The position numbers and the translations under genes were made by a program. A DNA stretch of 44,038 bases from NCBI GenBank assembly GCA_038238555.1, contig JBBRXP010000026.1, positions 1 to 44,038 of the forward strand, given 5' to 3'. Within the stretch, counting starts at the first letter, position 1, and each line of letters begins with the position of its first letter. Source of the DNA: JANNXQ01 sp038238555. Its GTDB lineage: Bacteria > Verrucomicrobiota > Verrucomicrobiia > Chthoniobacterales > Chthoniobacteraceae. The notes beneath the pieces are model-generated. The model had not been told where the DNA came from. It did no database searches and saw only the letters and a list, made by a program, of their open reading frames with translations. Of this stretch, positions 19,452 through 28,281 are shown one piece after another.

Positions 19452-20330
19452 ATGACCCTCGGCCTCACCGGCGCCAGCGGCTTCATCGGGCGGCGCGTTA
19501 TCGAACTCGCGCTGCGGCGCGGGCATGAAGTGATCGCCTTCACCCGCTCGCCGGAAAAAGAAATCGCGGGTTGCGAGATGCGGCGCTTTTCGCTCGATGC
19601 GGTGCCGGAGGTGCGGGGCTGTGAAGCGCTCGTGCATCTCGCGGGCGAGCCGGTCGTGGGGTTGTGGACGGCGGCGAAGAAGCGCGCGATCCGGGAAAGC
19701 CGTGTGGTCGGCACACGGCGGATGGTCGAGGCCATCGCCGCCGCGCGCGAGCGACCCGAGGTGCTGGTGAGCGGCTCTGCCATTGGGTTCTACGGCGATC
19801 GCGGTGAAGAAAAACTCACCGAGACATCGCCCGCCGGCGTGGGCTTTCTCGCCGAGACCGTGCAGGCGTGGGAAGCCGAGGCGCACCAAGCCGCGGGCGT
19901 GCGCGTCGTCACGCTGCGCACGGCCATCGTGCTCGGCAGGCACGGCGGCGCGCTGCGAGCGATGCTGCCCGCCTTTCGGCTCGGGCTCGGCGCGCGGCTT
20001 GGGCATGGGCGCCAGTGGATGTCGTGGATTGCTCTCGAAGACGTGGCGATGCTCGCGCTTTTCGCCGCCGAAAATCTCGACCTGCGCGGCCCGCTCAACG
20101 CCGCCGCGCCGTGGCCCGCGCGCAACGCCGACTTCACCGCCGCCCTCGCCCGGGCAGTGCATCGCCCCGCGTTTCTCCGCATCCCCGCCTGGGCCCTGCG
20201 CGCGGCCCTCGGCGGCTTCTCGCGCGAGTTGCTCGACAGCAAACGCGTGCTCCCCGCGCTAGCCACCGGGCAAGGTTTCCGCTTTCAATTCCCCGAGCTC
20301 GCGCCGGCGTTGAAGAGAGAAGTGGAGTGA
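19452..20330 (+). CDS. TIGR01777 family NAD(P)-dependent epimerase
   Basis: The protein has 292 residues. It starts with the Rossmann dinucleotide site GLTGASGFIGRRV. The TIGR01777 (YfcH/SDR39U1) signatures follow: ALVHLAGEPVVGLWTAAKKRAIRESRVVGTR, SGSAIGFYGDRGEE with the Tyr of the SDR active site, VTLRTAIVLGRHGGAL, and the C-terminal DUF1731 region (IPAWALRAALGGFSRELLDSKRVLP). The reaction is unknown for most members; plant homologues affect plastid division. The gene ends in a TGATG overlap with a possible ATG for dctA. Confidence 0.93.
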   Translation: MTLGLTGASGFIGRRVIELALRRGHEVIAFTRSPEKEIAGCEMRRFSLDAVPEVRGCEALVHLAGEPVVGLWTAAKKRAIRESRVVGTRRMVEAIAAARERPEVLVSGSAIGFYGDRGEEKLTETSPAGVGFLAETVQAWEAEAHQAAGVRVVTLRTAIVLGRHGGALRAMLPAFRLGLGARLGHGRQWMSWIALEDVAMLALFAAENLDLRGPLNAAAPWPARNADFTAALARAVHRPAFLRIPAWALRAALGGFSRELLDSKRVLPALATGQGFRFQFPELAPALKREVE

Positions 20331-20342
20331 TGGATTTCAACG

Positions 20343-20362
20343 CCACTCAACTCTCAACTCTC
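20343..20362. repeat. Heptamer repeat (CTCAACT type) at the dctA start
   Basis: This short CTCAACT-type tract lies between the epimerase stop (20330) and the ATG at 20366. It is the reverse complement of the GTTGAGN heptamers found at several gene ends in this window. It separates two candidate dctA starts (20330 and 20366), which is one reason to prefer the second. Confidence 0.6.
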
Positions 20363-20365
20363 CCC

Positions 20366-21613
20366 ATGCGCCTCTACATCCAGGTACTCCTCGCCGTCGC
20401 CCTCGGCATCCTCATCGGCTGGTGGTTCCCCGAATTTGGCCGCTCGCTCAAGCCGCTGGGCGATGGGTTCATCAAGCTCGTCAAGATGATCATCGCGCCC
20501 ATCATCTTTTGCACGGTGGTCCACGGCATCGCCTCCATGTCCGACCTCAAAAAACTCGGGCGCATCGGCGGCAAGACGCTCCTTTATTTTGAAGCCGTCT
20601 CGACCCTCGCCCTCGGCATCGGCCTCATCGTCGTCAACGTGCTCCGGCCCGGCGCCGGCTTCGACATCGACCCGCGCACGCTCGATCCGCAGATCGGCCA
20701 GGGCTACGCGCAGCAGGCCCACTCGCTGCATTTCGTCGATTTCATTTTGAATATCATCCCCGCGACTTTCTTCGACGCCTTTGCCAGGGGCGACCTGCTC
20801 GCGGTGCTTCTCGTGGCCATCCTCACGGCCTTTGCCATCGCGGCCATGGGCGAGCGCGGCCTGCCGGTGCTGCGCGGCATCGAGGCGGCCACCGCCGTTT
20901 TTTTTGGCATCATGCGCATCGTGGTAAAGGCGGCGCCGCTCGGCGCGCTGGGCGCGATGGCCTTCACCGTCGGCAGCTACGGGCTGGGCGCGCTCCAGCG
21001 GCTCGGCGCGCTCATGCTCGGCTTTTACACCGCGTCGGGCTTTTTCGTCATCGTCGTCCTCGGCCTCATCGCGCGCGCGGCGGGCTTCTCCATTTTCCGT
21101 TTCCTCGGCTACATCAAGGAAGAGCTTTTCCTCGTGCTCGGCACGAGCTCGAGCGAGACGGCGCTGCCCGGCATGTTGCAGAAAATGAAACGCCTCGGCT
21201 GCGCCGAAGCCACGGTGGGCCTAGTGATCCCCACCGGCTACAGCTTCAATCTCGACGGCACCAACATCTATATGACGATGGCGACGGTCTTCCTCGCGCA
21301 AGCCACCAATACGCCGCTCGACTTGCGCCATCAGCTCACGCTCCTCGCTGTGGCCATGCTCTCCTCGAAAGGCGCGAGCGGGGTGACCGGCGCGGGCTTC
21401 ATCACGCTGGCGGCCACGCTCTCGGTGGTGCCCGGCATCCCGGTGGAAAGCCTCGCGCTGCTGGTGGGTATTGATCGGTTCATGAGCGAATGCCGCGCGC
21501 TCACCAACCTCATCGGCAACGGCGTGGCCACCGTGGTCATCAGCCGGTGGGAAGGGGAGGTGACGGCTGAGGCGCTGCGGGGGAAGATGACGCTCCGTGT
21601 GAAAAATCCTTGA
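20366..21613 (+). CDS. dctA: C4-dicarboxylate/cation symporter, DctA type
   Basis: DctA imports succinate, fumarate and malate with protons or sodium. The 415 residues align along the whole family: YIQVLLAVALGILIGWWFPE, LKPLGDGFIKLVKMIIAPI, FCTVVHGIASM, the serine-rich hairpin VLGTSSSETALPGML, the substrate and cation motif PTGYSFNLDGTNIYM, and LSSKGASGVTGAGFI plus FMSECRALTNLIGN. The start at 20366 aligns with known DctA N-termini; an ATG at 20330 overlapping the previous stop is the alternative and would add 12 residues encoded partly by a repeat. A fumarase gene further along the window (32141-33529) could act on the imported acids, but the two are not linked. Confidence 0.95.
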   Translation: MRLYIQVLLAVALGILIGWWFPEFGRSLKPLGDGFIKLVKMIIAPIIFCTVVHGIASMSDLKKLGRIGGKTLLYFEAVSTLALGIGLIVVNVLRPGAGFDIDPRTLDPQIGQGYAQQAHSLHFVDFILNIIPATFFDAFARGDLLAVLLVAILTAFAIAAMGERGLPVLRGIEAATAVFFGIMRIVVKAAPLGALGAMAFTVGSYGLGALQRLGALMLGFYTASGFFVIVVLGLIARAAGFSIFRFLGYIKEELFLVLGTSSSETALPGMLQKMKRLGCAEATVGLVIPTGYSFNLDGTNIYMTMATVFLAQATNTPLDLRHQLTLLAVAMLSSKGASGVTGAGFITLAATLSVVPGIPVESLALLVGIDRFMSECRALTNLIGNGVATVVISRWEGEVTAEALRGKMTLRVKNP

Positions 21614-21663
21614 GTGTGTCGCAGTCTCTTTTAGACCCGCGACATCCCCACAGCCTGTGACTA

Positions 21664-21885
21664 GTGCCCCATGAGTTTGGAACCTTGAAACACGAGGCCG
21701 CCGCGCTCGATGATGATGCGCGCCGGGAACTTTGCGCCTTCCTCATCTCCTTGCGCGAAAAGCAATGGGCGGCGCATCTCCGCAAACTGGCCCCCCGTAT
21801 CGAAGAGGCAGGCCCGGAGCGCTGGTTGACGATCGAGGAGATCAAAGAGCGGCTGGACAAGATTCCCGAACCGCCCGGGGAGTGA
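21664..21885 (+). CDS. Small antitoxin-like protein of unknown function
   Basis: This 73-residue frame begins at a GTG (21664). The sequence ALDDDARRELCAFLISLREKQWAAHLRKLAPRIEE and the WLTIEEIKERLDK ending resemble small helical proteins common in Verrucomicrobia and Planctomycetes that are sometimes listed as addiction-module or antitoxin-like. No toxin gene follows; the next gene is the ThuA-PVC fusion. Upstream, after dctA, an imperfect hairpin GTCGC/GCGAC with GTCT/AGAC lies near 21617-21643. Composition and the tidy stop support it as real, but the start and function are uncertain. Confidence 0.55.
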   Translation: MPHEFGTLKHEAAALDDDARRELCAFLISLREKQWAAHLRKLAPRIEEAGPERWLTIEEIKERLDKIPEPPGE

Positions 21886-21908
21886 AGCCGGTTCCTTAAG
21901 CGGAAAGC

Positions 21909-21978
21909 GAAGTGGAAAGTGGAATGCCCGTTTCACTTTCCACTTTCACTTTCCACTCCGCGCTCAACACTCCCCTTC
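21909..21978. repeat. Short CACTTTC/CTCAACA tandem repeats before the ThuA-PVC gene
   Basis: Just before the ATG at 21979 lies a run of CACTTTC-type heptamers (about 21931-21957), with the opposite-strand version GTGGAAA at 21911-21923. The two can pair as a hairpin. A CTCAACAC unit follows at about 21963-21970. This is the same kind of heptanucleotide repeat found at gene ends elsewhere in the window. The frame stays open upstream through this tract, but the tract codes for low-quality sequence, so I start the gene after it. Confidence 0.6.
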
Positions 21979-24900
21979 ATGAACTCCCGCCTCCTCCTCC
22001 TCGCCGCCCTCACTTTCGCGCTCGGCGCTCACCTTCACGCGAAGACGCCGGACGGGAAGCCGCTAGTGCTCTTGCTCGCGGGGCGGCCGTCGCACGGGCC
22101 GGGCGAGCACGAGCACAATGCGGGCGTGCAATTGCTCGCAAAATGTCTCGCGCAAGGTGCGCCGAATGTGGCGGTGAAATTTCATCTCAATGCCGAGTGG
22201 CCCAGCGCGGAGGAGCTGGCGCAGGCGGATACGGTGGTCTTTTATTGCGACGGCGGCCCGGGGCATTTCCTGGTGAAGGATGGGCATCTCGATGAGTTTT
22301 CCAAAGTGATGCAGCGCGGCGCGGGGTTGGTGTGCCTGCACTACGGCGTGGAATTTCCCGCGGACATCGGCGGGCCGCAGGCGCTGGATTGGATGGGTGG
22401 ATTCTTCGAGGCGGACTGGTCGGTCAATCCGCACTGGCTGGCAGAGTTCACGAAATTTCCGCAGCACCCGATTTGCAAGGGAGTGAAGCCCTTCAGCACC
22501 ACTGACGAGTGGTACTTTCACATGCGCTTCCGCGAGGATGGCAAAGGAAAGCTCACGCACATCCTCAGTGCGATCCCGCCCGAGAGCACCATGAGCCGGC
22601 CCGATGGCTCCCACTCCGGCAATGCCACGGTGCGCGCGGAGGTCGCGGCGAAGAAACCGCAGACGACCGCGTGGGCTTACGAGCGGGCCGACGGGGGACG
22701 CGGCTTTGGGTTCACCGGCGGGCACTTTCACGCGGGCTGGAGCCAAGAGGATCAGCGCAAGCTCGTGCTCAATGCGATCCTGTGGACGGCGAAGGTGGAG
22801 GTGCCGGCGGGCGGTGTGATTTCGAAAGTGACGGACGAAGATCTTACGAAAAATCTCGACTCAAAGCCGCCGCGCAAACCACGGCAGGCAGGGATGCCTG
22901 CGCCACGCGTGCCGCTCGGCTTTGCGGCGGCAAAGGAAAACATGAGCAAGTTCACGGCGGCTGCCGGGCTCGATGCGACGCTTTTTGCGGCGGAGCCGAT
23001 GATTCAGAATCCGACGAACATCGACATCGATCCGCGCGGGCGCATCTGGGCTCTCGAGTCGGTGAATTATCGCGCGGGGATGCGCGACTGGGGCACGCTG
23101 CGCGAGGCCGGGGATCGCGTGGTGATCCTCGAAGGCGCTGGCGAAGCGAGTAAGGAGACGACTTTTTACCAAAGCCCGGAACTCACCAATCCGCTCGGCA
23201 TCTGCGTGCTGCCGCAGGAAAAAGGCACGCGCGTGATCGTGAGCGCGGCGCCCAATGTGTGGCTGCTCACCGATGAAGACGGCGACGACAAGGCGGACAA
23301 GGCGGAGATTATTTTCCAAACCCGCGGCAACTGGAATCACGATCATCAAATTCACGCCTTCAGCTTCGGCGCGGATGGAAAGTTCTATTTCAACTGCGGC
23401 AATGAGAGCCGCGACCTGCTCGACGGCGACGGAAATTTCTTCACCGACCTCAGCGGCAATCGCACGGCGGCCGATGGCAAGCCCTACCGGCAGGGCATGG
23501 TCTTCCGGTGCGATCTGGTGAATGGCAAACCGGCGAACGTCGAGACGCTCGGCTGGAATTTTCGCAACAACTACGAGGTGTGCGTGGATTCCTTTGGAAC
23601 GATGTGGCAGAGCGACAATGACGACGATGGCAACAAGGGCGTGCGCATCAATTACGTGATGCAATTCGGCAACTACGGCTACACCGATGAGATGACGGGC
23701 GCGGCCTGGCGCGCGCCGCGCTCCAATCTCGAGCACGAGATTCCGCTCCGGCACTGGCATCTCAACGACCCGGGAGTCGTGCCAAATTTGCTCCAGACCG
23801 GCGCGGGTTCGCCTACCGGCATTCTCGTCAACGAGAGCGCGGCGCTCGGGCCGCAACTGGAGAACCAGCTCATCCACTGCGATGCCGGGCCGCGCACGGT
23901 GCGCGCTTATCCGGTCGCGGTGGACGGCGCGGGATACAAGGCCACGATGGTGGATGTGCTCACGAGCGAAGATCCGTGGTATCGGCCCGCCGATGTAGCC
24001 ATCGCGCCGGATGGCTCGCTGTATGTCGCGGATTGGTACGACGGCGTGGTGGGCGGGCACAACATGATCGATCACGTGAAGGGCGAAGTGCGCGGCCGCA
24101 TCTACCGGGTCGCGCCGACGGGCGGAAAACTTTCCGCGCCCACACCCGATTTTTCCACCGCCGCGGGTTGCGTGGCCGCGCTGCAATCGCCCAATCGCGC
24201 CACGATGTATCTGGCGTGGCAACGGCTTGCAAAGCTCGGCGCGGACGCCGAGCCGCAACTGGCGAAGCTGTGGAAGGAGAGCGCAAATCCGCGGCTGCGC
24301 GCACGCGCTCTCGGGCTGCTCGCGCGGCTTCCCGGCACGGGTCTTACATTTCTCCGCGAAGGGCTCACCGATGCGTGCAGCGACCTCCGTGTCACCGCCG
24401 TGCGGCTTTGCACCATGCTCGCGCGGACCGATGAGCTCGACACTTCGAGCCTCGAAGAAGATCGCGCGCTCATGGCGAAACTGATGCGCGATCCGAGCCC
24501 GCAAGTCCGCCGCGAAATCGCGCTCTCACTTCACGGCGAAAAAAAGATCGCGCAGCTTTGGGCCGCGCTCGCCATGCAACACGACGGCCGCGACCGCTGG
24601 TATCTCGAAGCGCTCGGCATCGGCGCCGCGGGAAATGAGGAGGCGTGCTTCGATGCGTGGCTCGCGATGGCCTGCGGCAATTGGAACACGCCCGGTGGGC
24701 GCGACATCGTCTGGCGGTTGCGCACTCAGAAGGCCGCCGCCTGCCTCGCCACGCTGCTCGAAGACGGAGCCACCACAGACAAGCTCCGCTACGTGCGCGC
24801 GTTCGATTTTCTCCCGCCATCGCCGGAAAGAACCAACGCGCTCGTGCAAATCGCCACCGTCGGCAAAGCCGCCGATGACATTGCCCGCGAGGCGCTCGTG

Positions 24901-25902
24901 CGGCTCAAAGGCGCCGGCCTCGAGGCAGACCCCGCCATCGCCGCCGCGCTCAAAGGCGCGCTGGAAAAAGCGCGCGGCACGCCGCAGTTCGTCGCGTTGG
25001 TGCGCGACTTCGGCGCGACAGGCCAGGAGGCCGCGCTCCTCGACACCGCGCTCAAGATCGCGGGCGACCCCGCCACGAGCGACGCGCTCAAACTTTTCTT
25101 CGCCGAAGACGACGCGAAGCAACTCCTCGCCGACGCACTCGCTGGTTCGCGCGCCCTCGCTGTCATCGATCTGCTCGGCGTCTCCGGCGGCAAGCACGGC
25201 GTGGCGCGCCTCTCGAGCCTCGTCACCAAGGACCAGGAGAAGCCCGATCTGCGGCAGGCCTGCGTGCGCGCGCTCGCCCGCACGCAGGCCGGCGCCGAAG
25301 TGCTCGTGAAGCTCGCAACCAACGCCCAGCTCACGCCCGAACTCACCGCCATCGCCGGCTCGGCGTTGCGCCTCGTGCAATACGCTTCGCTCACAAAAGA
25401 AATAGACCGGCTCTTTCCCGCGCCCGTCGCCTTTGGCGGCAAGCCGCTCCCCGCCATCACCGAGCTCGCGAAATTAAAAGGCGACATCGCCAAAGGCCGC
25501 GCCGTCTTCGAGCGCACCGAGGCCAGCTGCATCATCTGCCATCGCGTGAACGACAAAGGCGTGGACTTCGCTCCCGCGCTTTCCGAGATCGGCTCCAAGT
25601 TTGCAAAAGACGCCCTCTACGATTCCATCCTCAATCCCAACGCCGGCCTGAGCGTGGGCTTTGAAACCACGCAGCTTGCGATGAAGGATGGAAGTGCCGG
25701 CCTCGGCATCGTGCGCAGCGAGACCGCCGATGATCTCGTGCTCGCGCTCCCCGGAGGCGCGACCACGAAGTTCGCGAAGAATGCCATCGTCAAGCGCGAC
25801 AAACTCACCACCTCGATGATGCCGAGCGGCCTCAACCAGGCGCTCTCGCAAGACGACCTCGTGAACCTCGTGGAGTATCTCGCTTCGCTGAAGAAGAAGT
25901 AA
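21979..25902 (+). CDS. ThuA domain fused to PVC-type dehydrogenase, HEAT repeats and cytochrome c
   Basis: This protein has 1307 residues with a signal peptide (MNSRLLLLAALTFALGAHLHA). Residues about 27-267 form a ThuA-like, class I amidotransferase fold (PLVLLLAGRPSHGPGEHEHNAG, VFYCDGGPGH, GFTGGHFHAGW). From about 319 to 710 there is the PVC-type beta-propeller dehydrogenase N-domain (PTNIDIDPRGRIWALESVNYR, GNWNHDHQIHAFSFGADGK). HEAT-like helical repeats follow to about 1150. The C-terminal cytochrome c-type domain has ASCIICHRV (CxxCH near residues 1184-1188). Such fusions are typical of Planctomycetes and Verrucomicrobia and are predicted to oxidise sugars or alcohols in the periplasm; the substrate is not known. 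The ThuA-dehydrogenase linker contains a small palindrome (22884-22901). It is the first gene of a run with an amidohydrolase, argH and Nudix genes. Confidence 0.93.
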   Translation: MNSRLLLLAALTFALGAHLHAKTPDGKPLVLLLAGRPSHGPGEHEHNAGVQLLAKCLAQGAPNVAVKFHLNAEWPSAEELAQADTVVFYCDGGPGHFLVKDGHLDEFSKVMQRGAGLVCLHYGVEFPADIGGPQALDWMGGFFEADWSVNPHWLAEFTKFPQHPICKGVKPFSTTDEWYFHMRFREDGKGKLTHILSAIPPESTMSRPDGSHSGNATVRAEVAAKKPQTTAWAYERADGGRGFGFTGGHFHAGWSQEDQRKLVLNAILWTAKVEVPAGGVISKVTDEDLTKNLDSKPPRKPRQAGMPAPRVPLGFAAAKENMSKFTAAAGLDATLFAAEPMIQNPTNIDIDPRGRIWALESVNYRAGMRDWGTLREAGDRVVILEGAGEASKETTFYQSPELTNPLGICVLPQEKGTRVIVSAAPNVWLLTDEDGDDKADKAEIIFQTRGNWNHDHQIHAFSFGADGKFYFNCGNESRDLLDGDGNFFTDLSGNRTAADGKPYRQGMVFRCDLVNGKPANVETLGWNFRNNYEVCVDSFGTMWQSDNDDDGNKGVRINYVMQFGNYGYTDEMTGAAWRAPRSNLEHEIPLRHWHLNDPGVVPNLLQTGAGSPTGILVNESAALGPQLENQLIHCDAGPRTVRAYPVAVDGAGYKATMVDVLTSEDPWYRPADVAIAPDGSLYVADWYDGVVGGHNMIDHVKGEVRGRIYRVAPTGGKLSAPTPDFSTAAGCVAALQSPNRATMYLAWQRLAKLGADAEPQLAKLWKESANPRLRARALGLLARLPGTGLTFLREGLTDACSDLRVTAVRLCTMLARTDELDTSSLEEDRALMAKLMRDPSPQVRREIALSLHGEKKIAQLWAALAMQHDGRDRWYLEALGIGAAGNEEACFDAWLAMACGNWNTPGGRDIVWRLRTQKAAACLATLLEDGATTDKLRYVRAFDFLPPSPERTNALVQIATVGKAADDIAREALVRLKGAGLEADPAIAAALKGALEKARGTPQFVALVRDFGATGQEAALLDTALKIAGDPATSDALKLFFAEDDAKQLLADALAGSRALAVIDLLGVSGGKHGVARLSSLVTKDQEKPDLRQACVRALARTQAGAEVLVKLATNAQLTPELTAIAGSALRLVQYASLTKEIDRLFPAPVAFGGKPLPAITELAKLKGDIAKGRAVFERTEASCIICHRVNDKGVDFAPALSEIGSKFAKDALYDSILNPNAGLSVGFETTQLAMKDGSAGLGIVRSETADDLVLALPGGATTKFAKNAIVKRDKLTTSMMPSGLNQALSQDDLVNLVEYLASLKKK
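22884..22901. repeat. Hairpin repeat inside the ThuA-PVC coding sequence
   Basis: GCAGGCA pairs with TGCCTGC around a GGGA loop. It encodes RQAGMPA in the linker between the ThuA and dehydrogenase domains. The design (7-base stem, loop of 3-4 bases) matches the intergenic hairpins at 12310-12466 and the ones in thrS, so an in-frame insertion is the likely origin. Confidence 0.6.
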
Positions 25903-25929
25903 TCTCGGGACTTTTTCATCTTCCGTTTT

Positions 25930-26907
25930 ATGAACACTACTTTTTCCCGCCGCGACTTTCTCACCACTTCTGCCGCGGCCTTGGTCGCCGCCGAGATCGC
26001 GCCCGCTGCCGCGGAGGCCGAGCCGATCATCGACATTCACCAGCACACAAATTATCGTGGCCGCGCCGACGACGTTTTGCTCGCGCACCAGCGGGCGATA
26101 AGCGTCTCCCACACCATCCTGCTGCCCGCCGGCTCAGCGGTGAAGGGGCCATCCACGCACGAAGGAAAATCTTTCGGTCTGGCCGCGGGCGCCGGCGGCA
26201 ATGAGACGGTGCTTGCGATGAGCCGCCGGTATCCCGAGGAGTTTTTCTTCGGCGCCAATGAAGTGACCGACCTGCCCGGCGCGCGCGCGGAGATCGAAAA
26301 GTATTTGAACCTCGGCGCGATCATCATCGGCGAGCAGAAGTTCGGCGTGGCGTGCGATTCGCGGGAGAGCGAAATCCTTTACAAGCTGGCCGAGGAACAT
26401 CGCGTGCCGATCCTGCTGCACTTTCAGGAAAGCACCTACAACCTCGGCTACGAGCGCTTCGGCAAGGTGATCGAAAAATTTCCGCGAACCACCTTCATCG
26501 GCCACGCGCAAACGGTGTGGGCTAACATCGACAAGAATTACGACATCAAGCAGGGCCTTTATCCCGTCGGCAAAGTAACGGCCGGCGGTCTGACCGATCG
26601 CTATCTCACCGATCACCCGAATTTCTTTGCCGACATGTCCGCCGGCTCCGGCCTCAACGCGTTGCGCCGCGACGAGGAGCACACGCGCGGATTTCTCGAC
26701 CGGCATCAGGACAAGATTCTCTTCGGCAGCGATTGCAACGACGCGAACATCTACGGCATCGACGTCAACGACGCACCCGCCGGCAAGCCCGTGTGCCAGG
26801 GCGCCCAGACCATCGTCGCCATCCGCCAGCTCGCGCCGAGCAAAGCAGTCGAACGGAAAATTTTCTTCGAGAATTCGAAGAAGCTTTTCCGCCTCGACAA
26901 ATTGTAG
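25930..26907 (+). CDS. Tat-exported amidohydrolase 2 family protein
   Basis: The protein has 325 residues. It begins with a twin-arginine signal (MNTTFSRRDFLTTSAAALVAAE). The mature part is a TIM-barrel metal hydrolase of the amidohydrolase_2 (PF04909) type: IIDIHQHTNY with the metal HxH, a long helix-strand core, VPILLHFQEST, TTFIGHAQTVW with a further metal-ligand His, and KILFGSDCND with the catalytic Asp. Members hydrolyse or decarboxylate varied small molecules, so the substrate is open. It begins 28 bases after the ThuA-PVC fusion and ends 9 bases before argH. Its Tat export fits acting in the periplasm beside the haem-bearing fusion. Confidence 0.9.
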   Translation: MNTTFSRRDFLTTSAAALVAAEIAPAAAEAEPIIDIHQHTNYRGRADDVLLAHQRAISVSHTILLPAGSAVKGPSTHEGKSFGLAAGAGGNETVLAMSRRYPEEFFFGANEVTDLPGARAEIEKYLNLGAIIIGEQKFGVACDSRESEILYKLAEEHRVPILLHFQESTYNLGYERFGKVIEKFPRTTFIGHAQTVWANIDKNYDIKQGLYPVGKVTAGGLTDRYLTDHPNFFADMSAGSGLNALRRDEEHTRGFLDRHQDKILFGSDCNDANIYGIDVNDAPAGKPVCQGAQTIVAIRQLAPSKAVERKIFFENSKKLFRLDKL

Positions 26908-26916
26908 TTCCCCACC

Positions 26917-28281
26917 ATGTGGCAAGGCCGCTTCCAGCAAGAACCCTCCGCGCTGCTGCAAGAATTCAGCGAGTCGATCAGCTTTGACTGGCGCTTGTGG
27001 CGGCACGACATTGAGGGCTCCCTCGCACACTCCGCCGCGCTCGAAGCCGCGGGCTTGCTGACCAGGGAGGAGCGCGAAAAAATCGTGGCCGGCCTGCGTG
27101 CAATCGGCGCAGAGATCGAGGAGGGAGAGTTTTCCTTCAAAACCGAGCTCGAAGACATCCACATGAACATCGAGGCGGAGCTCACCCGCCGCATCGGCGA
27201 CGCTGGAGCAAAGCTCCACACCGCGCGCAGCCGCAACGACCAGGTGGCCCTCGATCTCCGGCTCTATCTGCGCTCGGAGTGCGACGCGATCGCGGGGCGG
27301 CTGGGTGAAATGCAGCGCGCGCTCGTCGATCTTGGCGAGCGGCACGCGGAGGTCATCATCCCCGGCTACACGCATCTTCAGCGCGCACAGCCCGTCTTTT
27401 TCGCCCATCATCTGCTGGCTTACGTGGAGATGTTTCAACGCGATCGCGAGCGCATCGCCGACACCCGAAAACGGGTCAACGTGCTGCCGCTCGGCTCCGG
27501 CGCGATCGCCGGTTCGACCATCGTGCTCGATCGCGAAATGGTCGCGCGCCTCCTCGACTTTCCCGCGGTGACGCACAACTCGATGGACGCCGTGAGCGAC
27601 CGCGACTTTGCCGTCGAAATGCTCGCCGCCCTCGCGCTGGTGGCCGTGCACCTCTCGCGGCTCAGCGAGGATGTGATCCTGTGGGCTTCGAGCGAATTCC
27701 ATTTCATCTCGATCGGCGACGCCTTCACCACCGGCTCGTCGCTCATGCCGCAGAAAAAAAATCCCGACGTCGCCGAGCTCACGCGCGGCAAGACGGGCCG
27801 CGTCGTCGGCAATCTCGTCGCGCTCCTCACCACGCTGAAGGGCCTGCCGATGACTTACAATCGCGACATGCAGGAGGACAAGGAACCTGTCTTCGATTCC
27901 GTGGATACCGTGAAGGCCGCGCTCGCCGTCTTCGTCGCGATGCTGCGCAGTGTGACGGTCGATGCCACCGCGTGCGCCGCCGCGGCCGCCGATCCGATGC
28001 TGCTCGCCACCGACCTCGCTGATTACCTCGTGCTGCGCGGCGCACCCTTCCGCCAGGCGCACGAGATCGTCGGCAAAGCCGTTGCCCTCTGCGTCGCGCG
28101 CGCTTGCTCGCTGCCGCAACTCACGCTGGCCGATTACCAGGCTCTCTCGCCCGTTTTCGCCGCCGATCTCTTTGAAGTGCTCACGATCGAAAAGGCGATG
28201 GCCGCGCGCCAGGCCATCGGCGCGCCTTCCCCGCAAAACGTGGCCGCGCAGCTCGCACGCTGGCGAGAGGCGCTGGCATGA
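26917..28281 (+). CDS. argH: Argininosuccinate lyase
   Basis: ArgH splits argininosuccinate into arginine and fumarate, the last step of arginine synthesis. The protein has 454 residues, which is normal. It starts MWQGRFQQ and contains EDIHMNIEAELTRRIGDAGAKLHTARSRNDQVALD, the TH region PGYTHLQRAQPV, and the superfamily signature GSSLMPQKKNPDVAEL with the catalytic Ser. The C-terminal helices are complete. It follows the exported amidohydrolase by 9 bases and overlaps the Nudix gene by 4 bases (ATGA), so this biosynthetic enzyme shares an apparent transcript with envelope proteins. No other arg gene is nearby. Confidence 0.98.
   Translation: MWQGRFQQEPSALLQEFSESISFDWRLWRHDIEGSLAHSAALEAAGLLTREEREKIVAGLRAIGAEIEEGEFSFKTELEDIHMNIEAELTRRIGDAGAKLHTARSRNDQVALDLRLYLRSECDAIAGRLGEMQRALVDLGERHAEVIIPGYTHLQRAQPVFFAHHLLAYVEMFQRDRERIADTRKRVNVLPLGSGAIAGSTIVLDREMVARLLDFPAVTHNSMDAVSDRDFAVEMLAALALVAVHLSRLSEDVILWASSEFHFISIGDAFTTGSSLMPQKKNPDVAELTRGKTGRVVGNLVALLTTLKGLPMTYNRDMQEDKEPVFDSVDTVKAALAVFVAMLRSVTVDATACAAAAADPMLLATDLADYLVLRGAPFRQAHEIVGKAVALCVARACSLPQLTLADYQALSPVFAADLFEVLTIEKAMAARQAIGAPSPQNVAAQLARWREALA

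Noticed and set aside
22861..24504. Minus-strand frame of 547 codons in the ThuA-PVC gene
   Set aside because: Composition is that of a shadow frame (Ala/Arg/His-rich) and the opposite strand has a clear dehydrogenase.
26134..28236. Minus-strand frame of 700 codons across the amidohydrolase and argH
   Set aside because: It covers two certain genes on the other strand and has no recognisable domain.
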